Positions 52,217 to 61,123 of a stretch of 64,000 nucleotides of DNA are shown here, piece by piece; positions within the stretch are counted from its first letter, which is position 1; every line of letters begins with the position of its first letter. The notes beneath the pieces were generated by a model. That model worked only from the letters and a program-made list of their open reading frames with translations. It searched no databases and had not been told where the DNA came from. The DNA is from Christensenella timonensis. GTDB taxonomy: Bacteria; Bacillota; Clostridia; Christensenellales; Christensenellaceae. The stretch spans positions 682,001 through 746,000 of the forward strand of contig NZ_FLKP01000002.1 in assembly GCF_900087015.1 (NCBI RefSeq). The letters run 5' to 3'. Both the position numbers and the translations under genes were made by a program.

Positions 52217-52978
52217 ATGAATACAATACTTTATGCAACGCTGGTCGGTGCACTCGTGGGCGCGCTCGGAACAGGGATCGGCGCGGTGGCGACATTTTTC
52301 ATCAAGGTAAAAAGCAATCGGATATCCGCCGTACTGATGGGGTTATCCGGGGGGATCATGCTGGCGATCGTATTGTTTGACATGCTGCCTGAATCCCTGG
52401 AGGCGGCGCCGTGGTGGATCACGCTCGTTTTCTTTTTGCTGGGTGCGCTTGCGATGCTCGTCATCAACAAATTACTGCCGCATTACGACGTGCCGTCAGA
52501 GCACGACGACAGCATTATAGAAGGGTTGAAGGAAAAACGGCTGGTGCGTTCGGGATTGCTTTTGGCCCTTGGGATCGGCGTACACAACCTGCCAGAAGGC
52601 TTGGCGCTCGGCAGCGGGCTTACGGTGGCGACCGGCTTTGGCGCGGTGCTTGCGGTACTTTTATTCGTACACAATATCCCGGAAGGGATGGGGCTGGCGA
52701 TCCCCTTAAAGCTGGGGAAAGTACCGTACGGGAAAATATTCCTGATCGCGATATTGGCGGCGCTGCCGATGGCGGTCGGCGCTTTGGTCGGCGCGGCGAT
52801 CGGCGATCTTTCGCCTGTGTTTTTTGCGGGCAGCGTATCGTTTGGCGGCGGCGCGATGCTCTACCTGACGCTGCGCGAACTGATCCCGGAGGCGATCAGC
52901 ATGCATAAGAGCGCGGCGACGTGGATATCCATCGCCGCGGGGGTCTTGTTTGGGTTTGTATTGGTGGTATTGCTATGA
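52217..52978 (+). CDS. ZIP-family metal transporter
   Basis: A 253-residue divalent-metal (zinc or manganese) importer with eight hydrophobic segments. The metal path is marked by HNLPEGLALGSG (helix 4) and HNIPEGMGLAIPLKLG (helix 5). Between helices 3 and 4 is an acidic His-containing loop (LPHYDVPSEHDDS). The stop overlaps the start of the next gene (ATGA). No clear SD, so it may rely on coupling to prfA 7 bases upstream. Confidence 0.92.
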   Translation: MNTILYATLVGALVGALGTGIGAVATFFIKVKSNRISAVLMGLSGGIMLAIVLFDMLPESLEAAPWWITLVFFLLGALAMLVINKLLPHYDVPSEHDDSIIEGLKEKRLVRSGLLLALGIGVHNLPEGLALGSGLTVATGFGAVLAVLLFVHNIPEGMGLAIPLKLGKVPYGKIFLIAILAALPMAVGALVGAAIGDLSPVFFAGSVSFGGGAMLYLTLRELIPEAISMHKSAATWISIAAGVLFGFVLVVLL

Positions 52979-54039
52979 TGAAATGTGCAACAAGGACAGT
53001 GTTTGCAGATAAAGATTTTGACGGTGCGATCCGCGACGGCGCGGATGAACTGAAAAAGGGAGGGCTGGTCGTTTTCCCCACGGAAACAGTTTACGGGCTG
53101 GGGGCGAATGCGTTTTCGCCTGAGGCGGTAAAAAATATTTTTCTGGCGAAGGGCCGTCCGCAGGATAATCCGCTGATCGTGCATATTGCGGAAACGGGGC
53201 AGCTTGACGGGATCGTGGCGGAAGTAACCGATACGGCGCGCGCTTTGATGAAAGCGTTCTGGCCGGGGCCGCTTTCTATTATCATGAAAAAAGCAAAGGC
53301 GATCCCCTTTGAGGTGAGTGCGGGGCTTGAAACGGTCGCGGTACGCATGCCGGATAACGATATCGCGCGCGGGATCATCGCGCTTAGCGCCCTGCCGGTG
53401 GCTGCGCCCAGCGCCAATACCTCTGGCAAGCCCAGCCCGACGTTGGCGATGCATGCATACGAGGACTTGTGCGGGCGTGTGCCGCTGATTATCGACGGCG
53501 GGCCGTGCGCCATAGGCGTAGAATCCACGGTGGTGGATGCGACAGGCGAAGTCCCTGTGGTTTTGCGGCCGGGGGACATCACGCCTGAAATGATCGCGCA
53601 GGCAGCGGGGGACGTGCGCGTGCATCCAAGCGTCTTAGGCGAGATTAAACAAGGCGAAGTCTGTGCGTCGCCGGGCATGAAATATAAGCATTATTCGCCG
53701 GAGGCGAAGGTCACGGTGTTTACAGGGGGCAAAAAAGAGGTTGCGAAAACCGTAAACACCATGTATCATAATGGTAAAGCACAGGGCAGGAAAACAGCGG
53801 TATTGTGCCTTGACGATTGCGCAAACCTTTATCCGGATGTCCGGCATATTGTGTGTCTGGGAAAAGACGCGCGCGAAGCGGAAGCGGCGCTTTTCCGCGT
53901 GCTTCGCGAAATGGACGATCAGAATTTTGAGACAGTGTTTTTTCACGCGCAGGAAGAAAAGATGGGCCTTGCGGTGATGAACAGGATAATCAGAGCGGCG
54001 GGACACGAGATCATTTCCGCCAAGGAGGAAAAAGTTTAA
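52975..54039 (+). CDS. L-threonylcarbamoyladenylate synthase, Sua5 type
   Basis: A 354-residue protein with the YrdC domain (about 12-200: GGLVVFPTETVYGLGANAF, KGRPQDNPLIVHI, PSANTSGKPSPT, GVESTVVDATGEVPVVLRPGDIT) and the C-terminal Sua5 domain joined by SPGMKYKHYSPEAKVTVF. It makes threonylcarbamoyl-AMP for the t6A37 modification of tRNA. The start ATGATG overlaps the ZIP stop; either ATG (52975 or 52978) could be used. Confidence 0.95.
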   Translation: MMKCATRTVFADKDFDGAIRDGADELKKGGLVVFPTETVYGLGANAFSPEAVKNIFLAKGRPQDNPLIVHIAETGQLDGIVAEVTDTARALMKAFWPGPLSIIMKKAKAIPFEVSAGLETVAVRMPDNDIARGIIALSALPVAAPSANTSGKPSPTLAMHAYEDLCGRVPLIIDGGPCAIGVESTVVDATGEVPVVLRPGDITPEMIAQAAGDVRVHPSVLGEIKQGEVCASPGMKYKHYSPEAKVTVFTGGKKEVAKTVNTMYHNGKAQGRKTAVLCLDDCANLYPDVRHIVCLGKDAREAEAALFRVLREMDDQNFETVFFHAQEEKMGLAVMNRIIRAAGHEIISAKEEKV

Positions 54040-54043
54040 AATC

Positions 54044-54526
54044 ATGAATGTATTGTTTGTTTGTACGGGTAATACATGCAGAAGCCCGATTGCAGAAACA
54101 CTGATGGACGATGCGGTAGACCGAAGTAGCATCCTTCACGGCGATGTCAAGACAAAGTCTGCCGGGACATTTGCCTGCGAAGGAGCGGAAGCAACGCAGG
54201 AAGCGGTGCGCGTTGTGGAAGAAATGGGACTGGAACTAAAGCGCCACGAAGCGGAACCTTTTACGCCTGAGCTCGCGGAGTGGGCGGATATCATCCTCGC
54301 CATGAGCAAGGAACAGATGGAGCATATTGAAGTGATCGCGCCGGATGAAGTTTCCAAGGTGCATACGCTGCTGGGATATGCAAAAGGGATCGACGGGGAA
54401 CCGATCGACAATTCCTGCGATATTCTGGATCCTTTTGATGAAGGGATGGAAGAATACCGGCAGAGCGCCGCGCAGATCAAAGAAGCGGTCGAAATGCTGG
54501 TAGGCCGTCTGGAAAAAGAACAATAA
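54044..54526 (+). CDS. low-molecular-weight protein phosphatase (tyrosine/arginine)
   Basis: A 160-residue phosphatase of the LMW-PTP family. The P-loop is VLFVCTGNTCRSPIAE (C-X5-R) at the N-terminus, and the general acid loop is CDILDPFDEG (Asp-Pro). The Thr after the first Gly (CTGNT) is the residue linked in B. subtilis YwlE to arginine-phosphate specificity. The gene follows Sua5, as in many Firmicutes. SD AAGGAGG lies rather far (13 bases) from ATG. Confidence 0.92.
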   Translation: MNVLFVCTGNTCRSPIAETLMDDAVDRSSILHGDVKTKSAGTFACEGAEATQEAVRVVEEMGLELKRHEAEPFTPELAEWADIILAMSKEQMEHIEVIAPDEVSKVHTLLGYAKGIDGEPIDNSCDILDPFDEGMEEYRQSAAQIKEAVEMLVGRLEKEQ

Positions 54527-54535
54527 TTTATTTTG

Positions 54536-54571
54536 AAAAAGGCAATGCCGTTTTGGGGCAATGCCTTTTTT
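54536..54571 (+). terminator. intrinsic terminator of the prmC-prfA operon
   Basis: AAAAAGGCAATGCC and GGCAATGCCTTTTT pair with one A-A mismatch and are followed by T. Confidence 0.8.
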
Positions 54572-54666
54572 GTATACAATTATGCAGATAGGCTGGAATT
54601 TACGGGCGGCATGTTGTATAATTTTCCTGTAAGTTTTTTATTTTCTCAAAAAAGGAGCGTATGGCG

Positions 54667-55119
54667 ATGAAGATTGCGTTTGGATGTGACCACGGCGGTT
54701 TTATACTCAAAAAAGAGGTTCTGGCATACCTTGATAAGAACGGGCATGAAGTCATTGATTTCGGCACGAACGACGAGAAGTCGGTAGATTACCCGACGTA
54801 CGCCCTGGCGGTCGCGGAGTGCGTGAAGGACAAAAAGGCAGACCTTGGCATCCTGATCTGCGGGACGGGGATCGGGATCTCGATTGCGGCAAACAAAGTG
54901 CCGGGCATCCGCTGCGCAGCCGTTGCCGATACGTTCACCGCGCGTGCGACGCGCGAGCACAACAATTCAAACATCCTGGCGATGGGCGGGCGTACGATGG
55001 GGCCGGGCCTTGCGGTGGATATCGTGGATATTTTTGTGAATACGCCTTTTTCAGGCGATGAGCGTCACCAGCGGCGCATCGATATGGTCACGGATATCGA
55101 AAAAAAATACTGCAAATAG
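54667..55119 (+). CDS. rpiB: ribose-5-phosphate isomerase B
   Basis: A 150-residue RpiB/LacAB-family isomerase: [53 protein letters not shown] (catalytic Cys), [16 protein letters not shown]. It interconverts ribose 5-phosphate and ribulose 5-phosphate. ATG 54667 lies 9 bases after AGGAG; the first ATG (54661) is only 3 bases away. A TATAAT at 54619 may be its -10 box, but no clear -35 was found. Confidence 0.94.
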   Translation: MKIAFGCDHGGFILKKEVLAYLDKNGHEVIDFGTNDEKSVDYPTYALAVAECVKDKKADLGILICGTGIGISIAANKVPGIRCAAVADTFTARATREHNNSNILAMGGRTMGPGLAVDIVDIFVNTPFSGDERHQRRIDMVTDIEKKYCK

Positions 55120-55153
55120 GTATATAATAAACGAAGAATGGGGAGGAACAAAG

Positions 55154-55783
55154 ATGGCGACAGCGCACATACTGGATCATCCTTTGCTGCAGCATAAGGT
55201 ATCGATGATCCGCGACAAAAACACGGGGACAAAAGAATTCAGGGAACTGGTCAAGGAGATTGCCATGCTGATGGTGTATGAAGTGACCAGGGATATGCCG
55301 CTTAAGGAAGTGGAAGTGGAAACGCCTATCACGACGGCGAAGACGAAGGTGATCGCCGGGAAAATGGTCGGGATCGTACCCGTGCTGCGCGCGGGACTGG
55401 GCATGGTCGAGGGCGTCCTGAACCTGATCCCCGGCGCAAAGGTAGGGCACATTGGCCTGTATCGCGATCCGGAAACGTTCCAGCCTGTGGAATATTATTG
55501 CAAGCTGCCTATCGATGCGGAAGAACGCGAGCTGCTGATCTTAGACCCGATGCTCGCTACGGGCGGCAGCGCGGCGGATGCGATCTCGCTCATCAAAAAG
55601 CGCGGTTGCAACAACATCAAGCTCGTCAATATCATCGCTTCGCCGGAGGGCATCGAAGCCGTACGCAAAGCGCATCCTGATGTGGACATCTATGTTGCCG
55701 CGGTGGATGAGGGCCTTAACGACCACGCGTACATCGTACCGGGTTTGGGAGATGCGGGCGACCGCCTGTTCGGCACGAAATAG
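55154..55783 (+). CDS. upp: uracil phosphoribosyltransferase
   Basis: A 209-residue enzyme making UMP from uracil and PRPP. Marks: [44 protein letters not shown], the PRPP loop [14 protein letters not shown], and the end [29 protein letters not shown]. It lies 34 bases after rpiB. Confidence 0.97.
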   Translation: MATAHILDHPLLQHKVSMIRDKNTGTKEFRELVKEIAMLMVYEVTRDMPLKEVEVETPITTAKTKVIAGKMVGIVPVLRAGLGMVEGVLNLIPGAKVGHIGLYRDPETFQPVEYYCKLPIDAEERELLILDPMLATGGSAADAISLIKKRGCNNIKLVNIIASPEGIEAVRKAHPDVDIYVAAVDEGLNDHAYIVPGLGDAGDRLFGTK

Positions 55784-55907
55784 GAGATGTGTTTTGTCCG
55801 GCGGGCCGTGCTGGCGTTTACAAGGGCGAGTTTTTGTAAGGCAAAACCCGAGCGGCTTGTGAACGGTCACGGTGGCGGGCGGTAATAAGCATAGATTGAT
55901 AGTAAAT

Positions 55908-55930
55908 AAAAGGGGGCTTTTGCCCCCTTT
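55908..55930 (+). terminator. hairpin after upp
   Basis: AAAGGGGGC-TTTT-GCCCCCTTT, a 9-bp stem, but only a short T run follows. It ends 25 bases before the next gene and may be a partial terminator. Confidence 0.5.
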
Positions 55931-55955
55931 ATGCAATCATAAGAAAAGAGACGAC

Positions 55956-57248
55956 ATGAACAACATACCCGGGGAGCGGGATTGGTACCAGCTGGACACG
56001 GCTGCGAAGATATACCCGTCTATCTCCCAGACACACAACAATACGACGTTCCGGCTGATGCTGGAACTGGGCGAGCAGGTCGACCGCGATAAGCTGCAAG
56101 AAGCGCTTGTCAAGATCATGCCGCGCTTTCCTTCGTTCGCTGTTACGCTCAAACGGGGGATGTTCTGGTATTACCTGGAGCCCAACGACGCGCTGCCCGT
56201 GGTCAAGGAAGAAACGGGATTTCCCTGTAAGCGTTTGAAGGATTTTATCAACAACGGCTTCCTGTTCAATGTGACATATTATAAAAAAAATGTAATTATG
56301 GAATGTTTCCATGGGCTTTCGGACGGCGCGGGCGCGATCGAATTTTTAAAGACGCTGTTATACGAATATTTTAAGCTGTGCGGGTATGACATGGACGCGG
56401 AAGGTATGGTGCTGGACGCGGAGGGAAAGGTGAGCGCGGACGAACTGGAAAACAGCTTCAGCACCTATTATGATGCGAAAGGCGATTTCAATAAGCTAAA
56501 GCAGCCCAAAGCGTATCACATCCTGGGCACGCGCAATGACGACGACGGGATATTTTTGACGCACGGGATCATCGATTTGAAACAGCTGCTTGCGCACGTC
56601 AAAACGAAAGGCGTGACCGTATCGGCTTATATTGCCGCGCTGTTGCTGTTTTGCATCGCCAAGGAACAATTGCTGATCGAAAGGAAAGTCAAAAAACCGA
56701 TCATCGTTTCCGTACCGATGGACCTTCGGAGTATGTTTCCGTCCCATACGCTGCGCAACTTTATCTCTTTTGCCAATGTGGGGATGTCGGTGGAGGGGGA
56801 ATTGGATTTTGATGAAATCCTCGCGGAAATCTCACGGCAGCTAAAAGAGGGGCTCACAAAGGAAAAGATATCTGCCAACATCAACAAAAATGTGAAGTAC
56901 GAACAGAATCCGTTTATCCGGATGACGCCGCTGTTTATGAAAAACATCGTAGTCTCAAACAGTTATAAATCGTATGGGGAAGGGGCGTATACGGTGGTGC
57001 TTTCCAACCTGCGCACCGCGCAGTTCCCTAAAACGATGGAAAAGCACATAAGGCAGGTCTATTATGCGCTGGGGGTGAGCGAAATGAACCCCATGAATTG
57101 TGTGGTGGTCTCGTACAAGGATAAGATGGTGATCACTTTGGCGCGCGGAATCCGTGAAACGGACATCACCCGCAGTTTCTTCGAGCATTTTTCAAAGGAA
57201 CTGAAAATGGATGTGGAAGTGAGGGGCAACGGATGGAACACAAAATGA
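55956..57248 (+). CDS. condensation-domain-like acyltransferase
   Basis: A 430-residue protein of the chloramphenicol-acetyltransferase-like/alcohol acetyltransferase group. The catalytic HxxxDG motif is FHGLSDGAGAIEFLKTL (about residue 117), and a second family segment is SVPMDLRSMFPSHTLRNFISF. It probably transfers an acyl group from CoA or a carrier to an alcohol or amine. It overlaps the DUF6320 gene by 16 bases, a pairing seen in other Firmicutes from memory, which suggests a common membrane-linked task. The start MNNIPGERDW has a weak SD (AGAAAAGAGA). Confidence 0.78.
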   Translation: MNNIPGERDWYQLDTAAKIYPSISQTHNNTTFRLMLELGEQVDRDKLQEALVKIMPRFPSFAVTLKRGMFWYYLEPNDALPVVKEETGFPCKRLKDFINNGFLFNVTYYKKNVIMECFHGLSDGAGAIEFLKTLLYEYFKLCGYDMDAEGMVLDAEGKVSADELENSFSTYYDAKGDFNKLKQPKAYHILGTRNDDDGIFLTHGIIDLKQLLAHVKTKGVTVSAYIAALLLFCIAKEQLLIERKVKKPIIVSVPMDLRSMFPSHTLRNFISFANVGMSVEGELDFDEILAEISRQLKEGLTKEKISANINKNVKYEQNPFIRMTPLFMKNIVVSNSYKSYGEGAYTVVLSNLRTAQFPKTMEKHIRQVYYALGVSEMNPMNCVVVSYKDKMVITLARGIRETDITRSFFEHFSKELKMDVEVRGNGWNTK

Positions 57249-57913
57249 ATTTCTGCGACAAATGCTGCGTTTACGTGGACGATTGCTTTGAAAACTGTCC
57301 GCTGTGCGGGAAGCAACTGACTATATCGCCCTCTGAAAACGAATTGTATCCGCAGGTTTCGCGCAAAAAGTATGTGGATCGCCACAGCCTGGTGATGGAT
57401 TACCTTTTGCTGGCAACGTTCGTGGTGATCACGTTGTGTGTAGCCATCAATATCTTTACATGGAACGGTACGCCGTGGTTTTTGGCCGTGGCTGCGCCCA
57501 CGCTTTACGCATGGGTGCTTGTGAAGGGAACGATCCTTTCCGACTGGTTTGCGGGCGTAAAAGTTTTGCTGCAGATGGTTACGCTCATCGCCATGTTTAT
57601 GGCGTTTGATTTTGTGGGCAGCAGGAGCGGCTGGTCTTACCAATACATGCTGCCGCTCATTTTGGCGATCGGCATCGCGTACATCGACATTTATTCGTAC
57701 AACCACAAATCGCACTGGCGCGGCAACCTGGTCTATGCGATCTTGTTTGTGGCGATGGGCTTTATCCCCTTGATCCTGTATGTATCCGGTGTGAAGCAGG
57801 GCTTTTTCCTGATGGCGCTTTCCACGTTTGCCAGCGGGATAACGATATTAGGGCTGCTGCGCTTTGCGTTTCGGTATTTAAAGCTGGAGATGCAAAAACG
57901 TTTCCATATGTGA
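57233..57913 (+). CDS. DUF6320-family membrane protein
   Basis: A 226-residue protein: N-terminal zinc ribbon (FCDKCCVYVDDCFENCPLCGK; CxxC and CxxC), then about seven hydrophobic segments from residue 57. The domain layout fits DUF6320. It starts inside the end of the acyltransferase gene; ATG 57233 or 57245 could be used. Function is unknown; probably the membrane partner of the acyltransferase. Confidence 0.78.
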   Translation: MEHKMNFCDKCCVYVDDCFENCPLCGKQLTISPSENELYPQVSRKKYVDRHSLVMDYLLLATFVVITLCVAINIFTWNGTPWFLAVAAPTLYAWVLVKGTILSDWFAGVKVLLQMVTLIAMFMAFDFVGSRSGWSYQYMLPLILAIGIAYIDIYSYNHKSHWRGNLVYAILFVAMGFIPLILYVSGVKQGFFLMALSTFASGITILGLLRFAFRYLKLEMQKRFHM

Positions 57914-57927
57914 TTTGTAAGCAAATG

Positions 57928-57960
57928 AAAAAAGGCCGCGGATATCCGCGGCCTTTTTTT
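57928..57960. terminator. bidirectional intrinsic terminator
   Basis: GGCCGCGGATATCCGCGGCC is a perfect 20-base palindrome between an A tract and a T tract; it separates the convergent DUF6320 and lipoprotein genes. Confidence 0.92.
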
Positions 57961-57967
57961 ACTGTAC

Positions 57968-58384
57968 TTATTTTTGCAGGTTGACCGGGCCGAAGCCGTT
58001 GCCGCTCAGGGTAAAATCCTTGACCTGGGCGAAGGCGGCGGGAACTTCAAATACGAGCACGGCCTGTGTCTGGCTGCCGTTCGTTTCAAAGGCGATCTGT
58101 TTACATTCATAGCTTCCCGAACCATCCGCTACGGACGCTTTGGCGCCATCCGTACTGAAAAATGCGTTTTGCGCGTCGTCAAGCTTGTCATCGCCTACGC
58201 TTAACGTCATGACAAACAGGGTATTCCCTGCGGACGGCGTGAGGCTTAGAGCCTGGTCTGCGGTCTCCATTTGGACGATTTCATATTGGGCGCCGGACGT
58301 CTGGAACGTGATGGGCGCGGCGCATGCCATCAGTGTAAGGCAAGCGGTGAGAAGCAGGCAAACGAAGAATAGTCTTTTTTTCAT
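57968..58384 (-). CDS. small hypothetical lipoprotein
   Basis: A 138-residue secreted protein. The signal peptide has two possible lipoprotein cysteines, Cys15 (LLTAC) and Cys21 (LMAC); the latter fits the lipobox better. The mature part is a beta-rich domain of a DUF4352-like kind (VMTLSVGDDKLDDAQNAFFSTDGAK, VFEVPAAFAQVKDFTLSG), though the family call is weak. ATG 58384 follows AAAGGGG. It stands alone. Confidence 0.65.
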   Translation of the reverse strand: MKKRLFFVCLLLTACLTLMACAAPITFQTSGAQYEIVQMETADQALSLTPSAGNTLFVMTLSVGDDKLDDAQNAFFSTDGAKASVADGSGSYECKQIAFETNGSQTQAVLVFEVPAAFAQVKDFTLSGNGFGPVNLQK

Positions 58385-58548
58385 GAGGGCCCCTTTCATC
58401 TGCCGCGTGAATGAATCGGATAAATGCTGCTTTCGGTACGCGCGGCATGCTGTATGTTTTGTCTATTGATATCATATTATTTATGGGGGGAAAATGCAAC
58501 CGCGAATCGGACGGCAGATGGGAAAAAAGCGGTACAGATGAAAAAAAG

Positions 58549-58578
58549 TTGACGGGTATACGCTTTTTTTGTTAAACT
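58549..58578 (+). promoter_or_regulatory. promoter candidate of purA
   Basis: TTGACG (58549-58554) and TAAACT (58573-58578) are spaced by 18 bases, 116 bases before the purA ATG. Bases 58385-58693 hold no other gene; the 58580-58690 leader shows no riboswitch that I recognise. Confidence 0.5.
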
Positions 58579-58693
58579 AAGATAGGATATCGCAAGGGGG
58601 CGTTATGTTCCCGGCGGTATTTTTTTGTTAGAAGGAATGGTATTGCGCGCGAGCGCTGCCGATAAATTTTGAACCAGACAGGAGTGAACTGAA

Positions 58694-59971
58694 ATGGCCG
58701 GTATCGTAGTTTTCGGCGCCCAGTGGGGCGACGAGGGAAAAGGAAGATTCGTTGACTATCTCGCTTCCAAGGCAGACATGGTGGTGCGTTATCAGGGAGG
58801 CAACAACGCGGGACACACCGTTGTTGCGGACGGCGTCACATACAAACTGCGGCTTATCCCGTCGGGTATCCTCTCCAAAGGGAAACCGTGCGTGATCGCC
58901 AACGGCGTGGTAGTTGACTTAGGGGCGCTCAAGACAGAGATCGAATATCTCGAGCAGCGCGGCGTTTCGGTGGATAACCTGTATATCAGCGACAGGGCGC
59001 ACCTGATCATGCCGTACCACAGGGCGCTTGACGAGCTCAACGAGAAAAAGCTCGGCGACTTCAAGATCGGGACGACGGGCAACGGGATCGGGCCGTGCTA
59101 TATGGATAAGACAGGGCGCGTAGGCCTGCGGATGTGCGACCTGATGGACGAGGAAACATTTCCCGTAAAGCTCAAAAAATGCGTGGAAGACAAAAATGAG
59201 ACCATCACCAAGGTCTATGGCGGCGAGCCGTTGCGCTACGAAGATATCCTGGAAGAGTGCCGCGCGCATGCAAGGTATTTCAAGCCGTTTGTGTGCGACA
59301 CCGTTTCGCTGCTGCACGAATACCACGAGGCTGGAAAAACGCTGCTCTTTGAGGGTGCGCAGGGCATGCTTTTGGATATCGACTTTGGGACGTACCCTTA
59401 TGTTACCTCCTCGCACCCCAATACGGGCGGCGTAGGATCTGGCGCCGGCGTGGGCCCGCAGGTCATAACGGAAGTGATCGGCGTGGTCAAGGCCTATACG
59501 ACGCGTGTGGGGGAAGGGCCGTTTGTAACGGAGCTTTTTGACGCGACGGGGGACGAGATCCGCAAAAAAGGCAACGAATTCGGAACGGTGACGGGAAGGC
59601 CGCGCCGCTGCGGATGGCTTGATCTTGTAATCGTTGATTTTGCGGCGAAAACAAGCGGTATCACCGGGTTTGCGCTGTCACGCATGGATACGCTCGGCGG
59701 ATTTCATAAAGTTTTTGTTTGCACTGGGTATGACATTGATGGTAAAATAGTAAATACTTATCCGGCATCGCTTGAGACGCTTGCAAAGGCAAAGCCGGCT
59801 TATAAGGAGTTCGACGGATGGACGTCCGACTTATCGCATATCCGCAGGTATGAAGACCTGCCGGAGGCAGCGAGAAAGTATGTGGAGTTCATCGAGCAGC
59901 ATACCGGCGTACCGGTCAAGATGATCGGCGTGGGCGCCGGCCGCGAGGAATGTATTTTCCGCGGGCTGTAG
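58694..59971 (+). CDS. purA: adenylosuccinate synthetase
   Basis: A 425-residue enzyme joining IMP and aspartate with GTP in AMP synthesis. P-loop GAQWGDEGKGRFVDYLA, NNAGHTVV, GTTGNGIGPCYMDKTGRVGLRM, EGAQGMLLDIDFGTYPYVTSSHPNTGG, and VTGRPRRCGWLDL. The usual KGKIVD reads KGRFVD, otherwise normal. SD CAGGAG. It is followed by the SRP RNA gene. Confidence 0.97.
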   Translation: MAGIVVFGAQWGDEGKGRFVDYLASKADMVVRYQGGNNAGHTVVADGVTYKLRLIPSGILSKGKPCVIANGVVVDLGALKTEIEYLEQRGVSVDNLYISDRAHLIMPYHRALDELNEKKLGDFKIGTTGNGIGPCYMDKTGRVGLRMCDLMDEETFPVKLKKCVEDKNETITKVYGGEPLRYEDILEECRAHARYFKPFVCDTVSLLHEYHEAGKTLLFEGAQGMLLDIDFGTYPYVTSSHPNTGGVGSGAGVGPQVITEVIGVVKAYTTRVGEGPFVTELFDATGDEIRKKGNEFGTVTGRPRRCGWLDLVIVDFAAKTSGITGFALSRMDTLGGFHKVFVCTGYDIDGKIVNTYPASLETLAKAKPAYKEFDGWTSDLSHIRRYEDLPEAARKYVEFIEQHTGVPVKMIGVGAGREECIFRGL

Positions 59972-59991
59972 TGTAAATTGTTATCAAGTTT

Positions 59992-60260
59992 GCCGTACTA
60001 GACGGGGAGTTAGCGGTGTCCTGTAACCCGCAAGCCGCTATAGCGGGGTTGAATTCCGCGCCGAGGGTTTCTCTCGTAAGGTATGGAGCACATCGCTTGA
60101 TGTTGATGGATGGGTCCTGTGCAACGCTGCGTTGTGAACCCTGTCAGGTCCTGACGGAAGCAGCAGTAAGCAAATTGCCGCGTGTGCCGCAGGCGTGCCT
60201 GTTCTGAGTCAACGATGTGATTTCCTCTCATGAGAGCAAATTCGGAGCGTGGTGTACGGC
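59992..60260 (+). ncRNA. ffs: signal recognition particle RNA, large bacterial type
   Basis: The conserved helix-8 (domain IV) core is visible at about 60115-60175: GGTCCTGTGCAACGC, GTGAACCCTGTCAGGTCC and GGAAGCAGCAGTAAGCA. The ends GCCGTAC (59992-59998) and GTACGGC (60254-60260) pair, closing a molecule of about 269 bases, the size of the Bacillus-type RNA with an Alu domain rather than the short 4.5S form. A terminator follows. It works with Ffh in membrane targeting. Confidence 0.92.
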
Positions 60261-60265
60261 TTCTC

Positions 60266-60300
60266 ATTTAAAAAAGACGAGGCATATGCCTCGTCTTTTT
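60266..60300. terminator. bidirectional intrinsic terminator after the SRP RNA
   Basis: AAAAAGACGAGGCAT pairs perfectly with ATGCCTCGTCTTTTT. It also serves the convergent methyltransferase gene. Confidence 0.92.
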
Positions 60301-60306
60301 TATCAT

Positions 60307-61041
60307 CTATCTTTTTTCTGCTGAAACGAGCAGCATCATCGGCCGGCGCAGCTCGTCTTTCATCCCGGGCACGGTATCGAGCATGTCCGCACTGGGCTGC
60401 GGCTCGATGAGGCCGGTAATCACAAAGCCCGATGTGAGCAGCGCCTGCAGGTATGTGGTCAGCGTCTTATGGTATTTGACGACGTGTTCGCCTAAAAACA
60501 GGGAATCCCGCCTGCCCTCCGTGAAATAGCGGTCAACCGGCCAATGGAGGATGTTGCCGTCCTCGTCGTAATACCAGTCTTCGCTGCCGTAGGCGGTGAA
60601 AACTGGATGTTCCACCGAAAAAACAAAAGCGCCGCCCGGGGAAAGATAGGAAGAAATTTTCGTGCAGATCTCTTCAAAGGATTCCAGATAGTGGAACGCA
60701 AGCGAACTGATCACGACGTCAAAATATCCACAGGGAAAATCCACATCTTCGATCGGCGCACAGATATACTCGATTTTATTGGAGCCGTTGCGCTTGCGCG
60801 CCTGTTCCAGCATGCTTTTGGAAATATCCACGCCGACGGCGGATTTTGCACCATGGTCGATCGCGTACTGGCAATGCCAGCCGAACCCGCACCCCAAATC
60901 GAGCACGCGTTTGCCTTTGAAGCGGGGCAGCATCGTTTTCAGGATATGCCATTCCCCCGCGCCTGCAAGGCCTTTTTGGGAACGATCCATCTGGCAGTAT
61001 TTTTCAAAAAAGGTTTGGTCGTCATATTTGTTTTCTTTCAT
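60307..61041 (-). CDS. class I SAM-dependent methyltransferase
   Basis: A 244-residue methyltransferase. Motif I is VLDLGCGFGWHCQYA (about 45-59), motif II VGVDISKSMLEQAR, and post-motif FDVVISSLAFHYLESFEEI. The C-terminal part (LEPQPSADMLDTVPGMKDELRRPMMLLVSAEK) resembles small-molecule methyltransferases of the UbiE/BioC type. The substrate is unknown. SD CGGAGG. Confidence 0.9.
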   Translation of the reverse strand: MKENKYDDQTFFEKYCQMDRSQKGLAGAGEWHILKTMLPRFKGKRVLDLGCGFGWHCQYAIDHGAKSAVGVDISKSMLEQARKRNGSNKIEYICAPIEDVDFPCGYFDVVISSLAFHYLESFEEICTKISSYLSPGGAFVFSVEHPVFTAYGSEDWYYDEDGNILHWPVDRYFTEGRRDSLFLGEHVVKYHKTLTTYLQALLTSGFVITGLIEPQPSADMLDTVPGMKDELRRPMMLLVSAEKR

Positions 61042-61123
61042 GGTTGCCTCCGTTTCGGCGCCCTGCGGCCGGGCTGTCTTATTTCAGTATATCCCGGATT
61101 GGATGCAGGGGAAAGATAAAAGA

